This document shows, in pieces, positions 41,814 to 50,274 of a stretch of DNA of 64,000 nt; positions within the stretch are counted from its first letter, which is position 1, and each line of letters opens with the position of its first letter. The notes under the pieces are model-generated. The model was not told the origin of the DNA. It ran no database searches and was given only the letters and a program-made list of their open reading frames with translations. The position numbers were made by a program, and so were the translations under genes. This DNA comes from Winogradskyella flava (lineage in GTDB: Bacteria > Bacteroidota > Bacteroidia > Flavobacteriales > Flavobacteriaceae): assembly GCF_014243395.1 (NCBI RefSeq), contig NZ_JACLCP010000002.1, positions 620,001 through 684,000 on the forward strand, read 5' to 3'.

Positions 41814-41830
41814 GACACAATATTTGTGTC
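41814..41830. promoter_or_regulatory. 17-bp palindrome GACACAA-TAT-TTGTGTC
   Basis: Perfect 7-bp arms around TAT, 27 bases before the DUF5686 gene start. Position suits an operator; there is no T run for termination. Confidence 0.4.
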
Positions 41831-41857
41831 CGATTATCAACCATCAATCAAAAACAA

Positions 41858-44317
41858 ATGAACAGAAAATTACTCGTTTTTTTATGTCTTGCACTTAGTT
41901 CTATAATTTCTGCACAAGTTGTAGGTACCATTACCGATGCTCAAGGAGAAGCGCTTCCATTCGTTAATATCCTAGTCGAAAACACGTACAAAGGCACTAC
42001 AAGTAACGACGACGGTTATTATGAGCTAAATATTTCCGAACCAAAAGCTTACACCATAGTTTATACTTTTTTGGGTTACAAAACCGTAAAGAAAACGGTT
42101 ACTATTGATACCTTCCCTTATAAAATAGATGTGCAGCTAGAAGAAGAATCCGTTACGCTTGGCGAAGTCGTTTTAGATGCCGAGAAGAATCCTGCAAATG
42201 CTATTATAAGACAAGCCATAGCAAAGCGAAAAGATAATCTTGAAAAAATAAACTCTTACAAAGCCGACTTCTATTCTCGTGGTTTAATTAGAATAAAAGA
42301 TGCTCCCGAAAAATTTATGGGCCAAGAGATAGAAATTGATGGTTTGGACTCTACAAGAACTGGCATCATATATCTTTCTGAAACGATTTCTAAATTACAA
42401 TTTCTTAGTCCAAATAAGCTAAAAGAGAAAATTACAGCCTCAAAAGTCAGTGGCGACAGTAATGGATTTAGCTTTAATAATGCCAGTGATGTTGACTACA
42501 ATTTTTATAACAATACTATTGAATTTGGTAATGAAATTGTCTCACCTATTGCAAATAATGCCTTTAGCTATTATCGTTATAAGCTAGAAGGTGTATTTTT
42601 TGATGATCGTGGTAACCTCATTAATAAGGTTAATGTCATACCAAAGCGTGACAATGACCCCGTGTTTTCTGGTAGTATTTATATCATTGAAGATCAATGG
42701 GCTATTTATGCCGTAGAGTTAGACATAACAGGCATTCAAGCACGTATTCCGGCAGCAGATATTTTATCCATAAAACAAACATTCTCATATTCTGAAGCAA
42801 ACAAACTTTGGGCCATAATCTCACAAAGTCTTGATTTTAGTTATGGTTTTTTGGGCTTTAAGGGCGATGGTCGTTTTACAGCAGTGTATAGCAATTATGA
42901 ATTTAATATTCCATTGACAAAAAAAGACTTTGGCCCAGAAGTAGTAGCCTTTGAAAATGAAGCTAACAAGAAAGATTCTTTGTTTTGGAGTACCATAAGA
43001 CCTGTGCCTCTAACCCTTGAAGAAAAAACAGACTACGTTAAAAAAGACAGTATCCAACTGGTTAAGGAATCTAAGCCTTATTTAGATTCCATAGATCGCA
43101 AAAACAATACGTTTAAGTTAGGTGATGTTTTAGGTTATACCTATCAAAATTCCCATAAAGACATTCGCTTGGGCTTTGATATTCCAATTGGAGGAATTCA
43201 GTTTAACACTGTTCAAGGATACACTGCAAGAGCTAATGTTTTCTTTACCAAAAATTATGATGACTTTAAACGATTTTTTAGGGCCAATGCAAGCTTACAA
43301 TATGGTTTTTCAGACGATCGTTTGAGAGCAACAGGTTCCCTAACCTACAAATTCAACAATACAAGCAGACGGTTTTTAACACTTTCGGGTGGCGTGAGTA
43401 CTGAGCAATTTAATCCTTCAAATCCCATTACACCGTTCATCAATTCCGTAAGCACCTTATTCTTTGAAGACAATTACATGAAACTTTATGATAGAAGTTT
43501 TATACAGCTTAACTATTCTGAAGAGTTGTTCAATGGCTTTAGGTTGTACTCAAATTTGAGCTATGAACGCCGAAACGCATTATTTAATACCACTGACCAA
43601 GTATTTACCAATGAAGATAGTGACATTTATACAAGTAACAATCCATTAGATGAAACGGCCTATGGTGTTGCACCATTTGAGACTCATAATATTGTAAAAG
43701 CCAATGTAACAGCTCAAATCAACTTTGGCCAAAAGTACTTAAGCTATCCCGATAGTAAATTCAATATTGGCAGTGACGCTTATCCTACCCTAGTTTTGAG
43801 TTACGAGAAAGGCTTTAGTGCTACAAATAGTGATTATAATTTCGATCAGGTCAAAGCAAGACTATATCAATCCTTTAATATTGCAGACAAAGGCCGTTTT
43901 AGATACAATCTTAGAGCAGGAAAGTTCTTTAATGCAGACGATATTGCTTTTATGGATTACCAACACTTTAATGGTAATCAAACACATGTAAGCACACAAG
44001 GTAACTATACTAACGTATTTAATAATTTACCATATTATGCAGGTAGCACCAATGATGCCTATTTAGAAGCACATACTGAGCATGACTTTAATGGCTTCTT
44101 ACTGGGTAAGGTGCCACTATTAAATAAGTTGAACTTTAATTTAGTAGTTGGTGCTCATTTATTAGCAACACCAGATTTTAAGCCCTATCAAGAATATACA
44201 GTTGGTATTGATAATATTGGTTGGGGAAAATGGCGTTTCTTGCGTGTAGATTATGTGAGATCTTACCAAAGCGGATTTCAAAGTGATGCCATTTTGTTTG
44301 GGCTAAAGTTCTTTTAA
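41858..44317 (+). CDS. Outer-membrane DUF5686 protein with carboxypeptidase-like domain
   Basis: This 819-residue exported protein has a signal peptide (residues 1-19, ending IISAQ). The first domain (20-100) is a carboxypeptidase D regulatory-like Ig fold (VVGTITDAQGEALPFVNILVENTYKG, split), as in SusC-like proteins, and is followed by DUF5686, a beta-barrel with many amphipathic strands ending in Phe (FGLKFF at the C-terminus). It lacks a TonB plug and so is not a classical TonB receptor. Function unknown; some members are linked to outer-membrane assembly or transport. It is followed, after a repeat, by a small NTF2-like gene. Confidence 0.9.
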   Translation: MNRKLLVFLCLALSSIISAQVVGTITDAQGEALPFVNILVENTYKGTTSNDDGYYELNISEPKAYTIVYTFLGYKTVKKTVTIDTFPYKIDVQLEEESVTLGEVVLDAEKNPANAIIRQAIAKRKDNLEKINSYKADFYSRGLIRIKDAPEKFMGQEIEIDGLDSTRTGIIYLSETISKLQFLSPNKLKEKITASKVSGDSNGFSFNNASDVDYNFYNNTIEFGNEIVSPIANNAFSYYRYKLEGVFFDDRGNLINKVNVIPKRDNDPVFSGSIYIIEDQWAIYAVELDITGIQARIPAADILSIKQTFSYSEANKLWAIISQSLDFSYGFLGFKGDGRFTAVYSNYEFNIPLTKKDFGPEVVAFENEANKKDSLFWSTIRPVPLTLEEKTDYVKKDSIQLVKESKPYLDSIDRKNNTFKLGDVLGYTYQNSHKDIRLGFDIPIGGIQFNTVQGYTARANVFFTKNYDDFKRFFRANASLQYGFSDDRLRATGSLTYKFNNTSRRFLTLSGGVSTEQFNPSNPITPFINSVSTLFFEDNYMKLYDRSFIQLNYSEELFNGFRLYSNLSYERRNALFNTTDQVFTNEDSDIYTSNNPLDETAYGVAPFETHNIVKANVTAQINFGQKYLSYPDSKFNIGSDAYPTLVLSYEKGFSATNSDYNFDQVKARLYQSFNIADKGRFRYNLRAGKFFNADDIAFMDYQHFNGNQTHVSTQGNYTNVFNNLPYYAGSTNDAYLEAHTEHDFNGFLLGKVPLLNKLNFNLVVGAHLLATPDFKPYQEYTVGIDNIGWGKWRFLRVDYVRSYQSGFQSDAILFGLKFF

Positions 44318-44335
44318 TTAACTTTATGGTTTATC

Positions 44336-44379
44336 ATTCCAGTGTGTCACACTGAGCATGTCGAAGTGTTGGCAGGAAT
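44336..44379. repeat. Dispersed palindromic element
   Basis: The outer arms are ATTCC (44336) and GGAAT (44375). Inside are AGTGTG-T-CACACT (44341-44353) and ACTGAGCATGTCGAAGT (44351-44367), the reverse complement of the 8264-8280 17-mer at 16 of 17 bases. Confidence 0.7.
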
Positions 44380-44405
44380 CCATTAGAATATTAGATTAAG
44401 ACATT

Positions 44406-44927
44406 ATGAAAAAAGTTGTCATACTATTTTTTCTTGTATCACTTAGCTTAAATGCCCAAGAAGAAACCAAAGACTATTCAAAATACGTCATCTCTTTAGA
44501 CAGCACAATAGAGACCTTATATGCTGTCATTTCTGGTGATGCAGGTGTAGAACGTGATTGGGCATTGTTTAAATATCTATTTCATAAAGATGCCAAGTTA
44601 ATTCCTACCGGTAAAAACAAAGATGGAAAACACGTTGCACGTTATATGACACCTGATGACTATATCAAATCCTCTGGAAAATGGTTATTCGAAAATGGCT
44701 TTCACGAAGTAGAAATCAACAGAGAGACGCAAACCTTTGGCAATATTACCCAGGTATTTAGTACTTACGAATCTTTTAAAAGTAAAAGTGATACAGAGCC
44801 TTTTATGCGGGGTATCAATAGTATTCAATTAATGAATGATGGTCAGCGTTGGTGGGTTATTAACATTTATTGGATGCAAGAATCTGAAGATAGCCCAATT
44901 CCTGAAAATTATCTACCGAAGAATTAG
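44406..44927 (+). CDS. Small exported NTF2/DUF4440-like protein
   Basis: This 173-residue protein has a signal peptide (residues 1-17, ending SLNAQ). The mature part is an NTF2/SnoaL-type alpha-beta roll: VISLDSTIETLYAVISGDAG, DWALFKYLFHKDAKLIP, MTPDDYIKSSGKWLFENGF and a terminal strand NDGQRWWVINIYWMQES. Role unknown. The gene shares no recognisable sequence with the NTF2-like half of the phosphatase fusion beyond the fold type. Confidence 0.82.
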   Translation: MKKVVILFFLVSLSLNAQEETKDYSKYVISLDSTIETLYAVISGDAGVERDWALFKYLFHKDAKLIPTGKNKDGKHVARYMTPDDYIKSSGKWLFENGFHEVEINRETQTFGNITQVFSTYESFKSKSDTEPFMRGINSIQLMNDGQRWWVINIYWMQESEDSPIPENYLPKN

Positions 44928-44990
44928 TATTTGACTGCCATTTTGGTTGGATTGAATAATTTTGAATTGTTAATAGTCTTGCTAGAATTT

Positions 44991-45632
44991 CTAATTTTTA
45001 TCCTCCAATAAAGGTACAAATCGAAATTCACCAAGCTCATGCTTTTCAAATTCTTTTGGACCTTTTCTTATAAAAAGTGTCATGACTTGAACATCTTCAC
45101 CAACTGGAATAACCAATCGTCCATCAACTTTAAGTTGACCCAATAAAGGTTTCGGTACAAAAGGCGCTCCTGCCGTTACTATGATGCTATCGTAAGGTGC
45201 TTCTTCAGGCAAACCTTTATAGCCATCACCAAAAATTAGTTTTTTAGCTCTATAACCTATTTTGGGTAAAAACTTAGAAGTCTTTTTAAACAACTCTTGT
45301 TGACGTTCAATACTATATACTTTCGCTCCAAGTTCAATTAAAACGGCACATTGATAGCCACTACCTGTTCCTATTTCCAAAACCTTATCATCAGGTTTTA
45401 CCTGTAATAACTCCGATTGAAAAGCTACTGTATAAGGTTGCGAAATGGTTTGGTCTGCAGCAATAGGAAACGCCTTATCAACATAGGCATGATCAATAAA
45501 TCCAGAGTCCATGAATAAATGCCTTGGAATTTTGCCAATAGCCTTGAGAACGGCTTCATCCATAATTCCTTTATTCACAAGCGTTTCAACCAATTGTTGA
45601 CGCATCCCTTGATGCTTAAATGTATCTTTCAA
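44991..45632 (-). CDS. pcm: Protein-L-isoaspartate O-methyltransferase
   Basis: This 213-residue SAM-dependent methyltransferase repairs isoaspartyl residues. Motifs are QPYTVAFQSELLQVKPDDKVLEIGTGSGYQCAVLIELG (split here; GTGSGYQ is motif I), IERQQELFKKT, IFGDGYKGLPEEAPYDSIIVTAGAP and a C-terminal RFVPLLEDKN. Length and order match PCMT. A TATCTTTA box with a TTG 22 bases farther upstream lies before the start on the minus strand (45663-45670), a possible promoter. Confidence 0.95.
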   Translation of the reverse strand: MKDTFKHQGMRQQLVETLVNKGIMDEAVLKAIGKIPRHLFMDSGFIDHAYVDKAFPIAADQTISQPYTVAFQSELLQVKPDDKVLEIGTGSGYQCAVLIELGAKVYSIERQQELFKKTSKFLPKIGYRAKKLIFGDGYKGLPEEAPYDSIIVTAGAPFVPKPLLGQLKVDGRLVIPVGEDVQVMTLFIRKGPKEFEKHELGEFRFVPLLEDKN

Positions 45633-45751
45633 ATCTTAGTTTAGTTTCACGCTAAATTAACTTAAAGATAGGCAAATTCCAATCTCTAGATTCAATTATT
45701 GAATTCGTAGTTTTTTATATTTTCTTTTTTACATTTTTGATTCAAAACGCC

Positions 45752-45759
45752 TATTTTTG
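45752..45759 (+). promoter_or_regulatory. TATTTTTG: candidate -7 promoter box
   Basis: TATTTTTG fits TAnnTTTG exactly, 16 bases before the ATG at 45776. A TTG at 45737-45739 lies only 12 bases upstream of it, closer than the usual -33 spacing. Confidence 0.35.
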
Positions 45760-45775
45760 TTAAAAACTGAAAAAT

Positions 45776-46735
45776 ATGCTAAAAGCTGGTGTTCTTGGTG
45801 CTGGTCACCTTGGTAAAATTCATCTACGATTACTTAATCAGTCCACAAAATATGAGCTTGTAGGCTTTTATGATGCGGATCCAGAAAATGCAAAACGCGT
45901 TGTCGATGAGTTTGGATACACTTACTTTGATTCCATTGATAATTTAATTGAGGCTGTAGATGTTGTAGATATTGTAACACCTACCCTTTCACATTACGAT
46001 TGCGCTAAAAAAGCCATTAAAAAAGGGAAGCATATTTTCATAGAAAAACCAATCACGAATACCGTTGAAGAAGCTGAAACCATTAGAACCTTGGTTGCAG
46101 AGCATGGCGTTAAGGGACAGGTTGGTCATGTAGAGCGTTTTAATCCTGCATTCATTGGTGTTAAAGATAAGATTGAGAACCCTATGTTTATTGAGACCCA
46201 TCGTTTGGCAGAATTTAATCCGAGAGGAACGGATGTACCAGTAGTATTGGATTTAATGATTCATGATATTGATATTATCCTCAGTGTGGTTAATTCTCCT
46301 GTTAAGCACATTTCTGCAAGTGGTGTTTCTGTAGTTAGTGAAACTCCAGATATCGCCAATGCTCGAATAGAGTTCAAAAATGGTTGTGTTGCCAATCTTA
46401 CAGCAAGTCGCATATCGTTAAAAAATATGCGAAAAACACGTTTCTTTCAAAAGGACGCTTATATTTCCGTTGACTTTTTAGAAAAGAAATGCGAAGTTGT
46501 AAAAATGAAAGATGCACCTGAGAATCCTGGTGATTTTGATATGATTCTTCAAAACGCTGAAGGGATCAAAAAGCAAATCTATTTTGACAACCCTGAAATT
46601 GAAAACAACAACGCTATTTTAGACGAGCTCGAGACCTTTGCTGATGCCATCAATAACAATACAAAACCTATTGTAACATTGCATGATGGTACAGAAGCTT
46701 TGCGCGTAGCAAATATGATTATCAATCAATTTTAA
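45776..46735 (+). CDS. Gfo/Idh/MocA-family oxidoreductase
   Basis: This 319-residue enzyme has an N-terminal NAD(P)-binding GAGHLGKIH (8-16) and the EKPITN motif (IFIEKPITNTVEEAE) in the family's usual place. The C-terminal substrate domain has GQVGHVERFNPAFI, DVPVVLDLMIHDIDII with the catalytic-type His, and the closing VANMIINQF. Family members oxidise or reduce sugars, inositols or uronates. Context (next gene 3-hydroxybutyryl-CoA dehydrogenase, separated by a repeat) does not fix the substrate. Confidence 0.93.
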   Translation: MLKAGVLGAGHLGKIHLRLLNQSTKYELVGFYDADPENAKRVVDEFGYTYFDSIDNLIEAVDVVDIVTPTLSHYDCAKKAIKKGKHIFIEKPITNTVEEAETIRTLVAEHGVKGQVGHVERFNPAFIGVKDKIENPMFIETHRLAEFNPRGTDVPVVLDLMIHDIDIILSVVNSPVKHISASGVSVVSETPDIANARIEFKNGCVANLTASRISLKNMRKTRFFQKDAYISVDFLEKKCEVVKMKDAPENPGDFDMILQNAEGIKKQIYFDNPEIENNNAILDELETFADAINNNTKPIVTLHDGTEALRVANMIINQF

Positions 46736-46743
46736 GTTAAAAA

Positions 46744-46808
46744 GGTCACTAAGGTTCTCGAAGTGACCACCATTTTCAATTGGCGTGACTTCGAGAACCT
46801 CAGTCACC
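46744..46808. repeat. Imperfect inverted repeat, about 25-bp arms
   Basis: The plus-strand arm 46744-46768 (GGTCACTAAGGTTCTCGAAG and on) faces 46782-46808, whose reverse complement matches it at most positions. It includes ACTTCGAGAACCTCAGT (46788-46804), related to the 17-mer at 8264-8280. An ATG at 46763 lies in this repeat and is not a gene start. Confidence 0.75.
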
Positions 46809-46822
46809 AAAAAAATATATCG

Positions 46823-47710
46823 ATGAAAAACATAGCAGTAATTGGAGCAGGAACAATGGGGAACGGAATTGCCCACACCTTTGCTCAATCTGGATTTAAA
46901 GTACAACTTATAGACATTAGTGAAGCTTCTCTTGAAAAAGGTATGGCAACCATTTCTAAGAATTTAGATAGAATGGTAACTAAGGAAAAAATTTCTGAAG
47001 ACGACAAAGCAGAAACGCTCAATAATATTTCAACTTTTACAAATATTGAAGAAGGCGTTAAAAAAGCGAGTTTAGTTGTTGAAGCCGCAACTGAAAATGT
47101 AGATTTAAAGTTAAACATTTTTAAACAACTCGATGAAGCATGCAATGCGGATACCATTTTAGCTACAAATACATCTTCAATTTCTATTACACAAATAGCT
47201 GCAGTAACATCTAGACCAGAAAAAGTTATAGGCATGCATTTTATGAATCCAGTACCAATTATGAAATTGGTGGAAATCATTCGAGGTTATAGCACTAGCG
47301 ATGATGTCACTAATTCCATAATGGAATTATCCAAAACTCTAGGTAAAACTCCTACAGAAGTTAATGATTACCCTGGTTTTGTGGCCAATCGTATTTTAAT
47401 GCCAATGATTAACGAATCGATCGAAACGCTTTATAATGGTGTGGCGGGTGTTGAAGAAATAGATACAGTCATGAAATTAGGTATGGCTCATCCTATGGGA
47501 CCTTTACAACTTGCCGACTTTATAGGTCTAGATGTATGTCTTTCCATTTTGAATGTGATGTACGATGGTTTCAAAAACCCAAAATATGCACCTTGTCCTT
47601 TACTCGTCAATATGGTAAGAGCTGGGAAACTAGGCATAAAATCTGGTGAAGGATTTTACGATTATTCTGAGAGCAGAAAAGCAGAGCATGTTTCAAAACA
47701 ATTCGTTTAA
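46823..47710 (+). CDS. 3-hydroxybutyryl-CoA dehydrogenase
   Basis: This 295-residue enzyme starts at ATG 46823 (MKNIAVIGAGTMGNGIAHTF), which gives the family's usual beginning; the upstream ATG at 46763 is inside a repeat. Motifs: NAD-binding GAGTMGNGIA, VEAATENVDLK, ATNTSSISITQIA, GMHFMNPVPIMKLVEII (catalytic His) and VEEIDTVMKLGMAHPMGPL in the C-terminal domain. It reduces or oxidises acetoacetyl-CoA/3-hydroxybutyryl-CoA in fatty-acid or butyrate metabolism. It is followed after 20 bases by an M23 peptidase. Confidence 0.95.
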   Translation: MKNIAVIGAGTMGNGIAHTFAQSGFKVQLIDISEASLEKGMATISKNLDRMVTKEKISEDDKAETLNNISTFTNIEEGVKKASLVVEAATENVDLKLNIFKQLDEACNADTILATNTSSISITQIAAVTSRPEKVIGMHFMNPVPIMKLVEIIRGYSTSDDVTNSIMELSKTLGKTPTEVNDYPGFVANRILMPMINESIETLYNGVAGVEEIDTVMKLGMAHPMGPLQLADFIGLDVCLSILNVMYDGFKNPKYAPCPLLVNMVRAGKLGIKSGEGFYDYSESRKAEHVSKQFV

Positions 47711-47730
47711 TTGGTGAATTACATTCAGCT

Positions 47731-48360
47731 TTGACAATCATTCGATGTTTATTTTTTGTACTTTTTCTTGTTTCATGTAAGCAAAATGACAACACGTCTG
47801 AAACTGTCAATAATCAAATTGATCCTAGTTCTAATACGGAAGTAAGCGAAAAGTATAAGGATGACTTTAAATTACTTTTTCTTAAGAATTCTGAATACAT
47901 AGCAGATAGTTTTGATTTTCCAGTGGGTAAACCTGACGCACAAGGTTATTACAATGCTCAAAAGTTTCAAGAAAACAATCATTTAGGTGATGATTGGAAT
48001 GGCGTGAGTGGTGGAAATTCAGATTTGGGTGATACAATTTACGCCATAGCAAATGGTTATATTAGTGAAACAAAAGATTATAGAGGTGGTTGGGGAAATG
48101 TTGTTAGAATAGTACATTTATATAATGGTGAATTATATGAATCCTTGTATGCACATTGTGACACAATTACAGCTAAACAAAATAATTTTATAACAAAAGG
48201 AGATAAAATTGCGACTATCGGTAATTGCGATGGTGCATATTATGCACATCTCCATCTAGAAATTAGAGATTCTTTAGGTATGGATATTGGCGGAGGCTAT
48301 TCAACAGAGACAAAGGGTTATTTAAACCCAACAGAATTTATAACCAAAAACAGAAAATAA
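47731..48360 (+). CDS. M23-family peptidase lipoprotein
   Basis: This 209-residue protein starts at TTG 47731: the nearest ATG is out of frame. The signal is IIRCLFFVLFLVSC (lipobox LVSC), so it is a lipoprotein. The M23 LytM-like zinc peptidase domain has HLGDDWNG (H-x3-D ligands), the core WGNVVRIVHLYNG strand, YAHCDTI and the second zinc motif YYAHLHLEIRD (H-x-H). It cleaves peptidoglycan cross-links or acts as a regulator; all zinc ligands appear present. TTG start is inferred from the intact signal peptide. Confidence 0.9.
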   Translation: MTIIRCLFFVLFLVSCKQNDNTSETVNNQIDPSSNTEVSEKYKDDFKLLFLKNSEYIADSFDFPVGKPDAQGYYNAQKFQENNHLGDDWNGVSGGNSDLGDTIYAIANGYISETKDYRGGWGNVVRIVHLYNGELYESLYAHCDTITAKQNNFITKGDKIATIGNCDGAYYAHLHLEIRDSLGMDIGGGYSTETKGYLNPTEFITKNRK

Positions 48361-48363
48361 GAA

Positions 48364-49602
48364 TTGGCAAAAATAATTCCATTTAAAGCAGTAAAACCTA
48401 CAAGAGCCATAGTTGGTCTTGTTGCTGCACGTCCTTATCAAAGTTACACTGTTGATGAGCGCGAGTCACGCATGGACTATAATCCTTTTAGTTTTCTTCA
48501 TATAGTTAATCCTGGTTACAAATATGCTCAAGAGGTAACCGGAAAAGAACGTTATAAGTTAGTTAAAAACCGTTATGAAGAATTTAAGGAAGATGGTGTC
48601 TTTATTCAGGATGAAAAACCCTCCTATTATGTTTACAAAATTGTGAATCGACATGGTCAGGAATTCAATGGTATTATTGCAGCTACATGCGCTGAAGACT
48701 ATGAAAATGATATCATTAAAAAACACGAAGATACTATAGCGAAGCGCGAACAAACCTTTAAAACTTATTTAAAAACCGTAGGTTTTAATGCAGAACCTGT
48801 ATTGCTCACGTATCCAGATAATGATGTAATTTCAGCGATTATCAAAGGAACTCAAAAAGGACATGCCATTTTCGAGTTTACAATGACGTATAGAGATACA
48901 CATTACCTTTGGAAAATAGACAACGAAGATACCATAGCCATAATTAAGTCAGAATTTGAGCAAATGAATACTATCTATATTGCAGATGGCCACCATAGAT
49001 CAGCATCTTCGTTTCTCTTGTATAAAGATGAAAAAAATAAAAATCCTAATCACAACGGCACGGAATCTTACAACTTCTTTATGTCATATTTGATTCCAGA
49101 ATCTGATTTAGTGATACACGAGTTTAATCGTTTAATTAGAGATTTGAATGGTCTGACAAAAGAAGAATTCCTTATTAAATTAGACGAATACTATCGTATT
49201 GAAAATAGAGGTCAAATACCTTATAGTCCTTCCAAGTCACATCATTTTAGCATGTATCTTGATGGTGAATTTTATTCATTATATCTGCGAAAGGCTAATT
49301 ACAAATTTAATTCTGCATTAGACAGACTAGACGCACAGTTGTTATATAAAACCATATTACAACCCATTTTAGGAATTAATGATTTACGCAATGATAATCG
49401 CATAGCATATGTTAACGGTAGGCACGAAATGATTACAATAAAAACCAGTGTGGACAGCAGCGAGTTTAAAGTTGGTTTTGGTATGGTTCCATCTAATGTT
49501 GAGCAGATGAAAAAAATAGCAGACGAGGGCTTAAAAATGCCACCAAAAAGCACTTATATATTACCCAAATTAAGAAGCGCAATTACAATTTATGAGTATT
49601 AG
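48364..49602 (+). CDS. DUF1015-family protein
   Basis: This 412-residue protein begins at TTG 48364, reading MAKIIPFKAVKPTRAIVGLV, as homologues do. DUF1015 motifs include VNPGYKYAQEVTGKERYKLV, SYYVYKIVNRHG and the IADGHHRSASSFLLYK segment, the signature IADGHHR. Widespread, function unknown, sometimes called a kinase-like uncharacterised protein. It overlaps the YggS gene by 11 bases, so the two are co-translated; with the M23 gene only 3 bases upstream the operon runs through at least 47731-50251. Confidence 0.92.
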   Translation: MAKIIPFKAVKPTRAIVGLVAARPYQSYTVDERESRMDYNPFSFLHIVNPGYKYAQEVTGKERYKLVKNRYEEFKEDGVFIQDEKPSYYVYKIVNRHGQEFNGIIAATCAEDYENDIIKKHEDTIAKREQTFKTYLKTVGFNAEPVLLTYPDNDVISAIIKGTQKGHAIFEFTMTYRDTHYLWKIDNEDTIAIIKSEFEQMNTIYIADGHHRSASSFLLYKDEKNKNPNHNGTESYNFFMSYLIPESDLVIHEFNRLIRDLNGLTKEEFLIKLDEYYRIENRGQIPYSPSKSHHFSMYLDGEFYSLYLRKANYKFNSALDRLDAQLLYKTILQPILGINDLRNDNRIAYVNGRHEMITIKTSVDSSEFKVGFGMVPSNVEQMKKIADEGLKMPPKSTYILPKLRSAITIYEY

Positions 49603-50251
49603 TAAAAACCTACAAGCTATTAAATCAATCTTACCAGACCATGTTAATTTAGTGGCTGTTTCAAAAACCAAGCCTATAAGCGAATTGATGGAAGCTTATG
49701 ATGCTGGTCAACGCATTTTTGGAGAAAACAAAATCCAAGAAATGGCTCAAAAGTATGAGCACATGCCAAAGGACATTCAATGGCATATGATTGGTCATGT
49801 TCAACGCAATAAAGTGAAGTATATGGCTGAATTTGTAAGCTTAATTCATGGTGTTGACAGCTTCAAACTTTTAAAAGAAATCAATAAGCAGGCGCAGAAA
49901 TACGATAGAGTCATCAACTGCTTACTTCAAATTAAAATTGCAGAAGAAGAGAGTAAATTTGGCATGTCTAAAAAGGATGCTTCTACTCTACTTCAGTCAG
50001 AAGAATTTTCAGAACTACAACATATTAACGTTATTGGTTTAATGGGAATGGCAACGTTCACAGATGATATGGCACAAGTCGAAGGTGAATTCAAATTTTT
50101 AAAATCTACTTTTGAAGAATTTAAAATCATCAATCCAGAACTAGAAACCATCAGCATGGGAATGAGCGGAGATTATAAGCTCGCTATAGATTGTGGCAGC
50201 ACAATGATTAGAGTGGGAAGTAGTATATTTGGTGCAAGAAATTATAATTAA
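49592..50251 (+). CDS. YggS-family pyridoxal phosphate homeostasis protein
   Basis: This 219-residue protein of the alanine racemase N-terminal-like fold binds PLP and keeps its free level in balance. Motifs: LVAVSKTKPISELMEAYDAG (PLP-binding Lys in SKTK), FGENKIQEMAQKYEHM, IQWHMIGHVQRNKVKYM, IHGVDS, and the C-terminal SMGMSGDYKLAIDCGSTMIRVGSSIFGAR (split) that contacts the phosphate. Length is typical. It overlaps the preceding DUF1015 gene. Confidence 0.95.
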   Translation: MSISKNLQAIKSILPDHVNLVAVSKTKPISELMEAYDAGQRIFGENKIQEMAQKYEHMPKDIQWHMIGHVQRNKVKYMAEFVSLIHGVDSFKLLKEINKQAQKYDRVINCLLQIKIAEEESKFGMSKKDASTLLQSEEFSELQHINVIGLMGMATFTDDMAQVEGEFKFLKSTFEEFKIINPELETISMGMSGDYKLAIDCGSTMIRVGSSIFGARNYN

Positions 50252-50274
50252 ACAACAACTCAACAACTTAGCTC

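Noticed and set aside
46763..46822. Upstream ATG extending 3-hydroxybutyryl-CoA dehydrogenase by 20 residues
   Set aside because: It lies in an imperfect inverted repeat; the extension does not look like an enzyme N-terminus, and ATG 46823 gives the canonical start.
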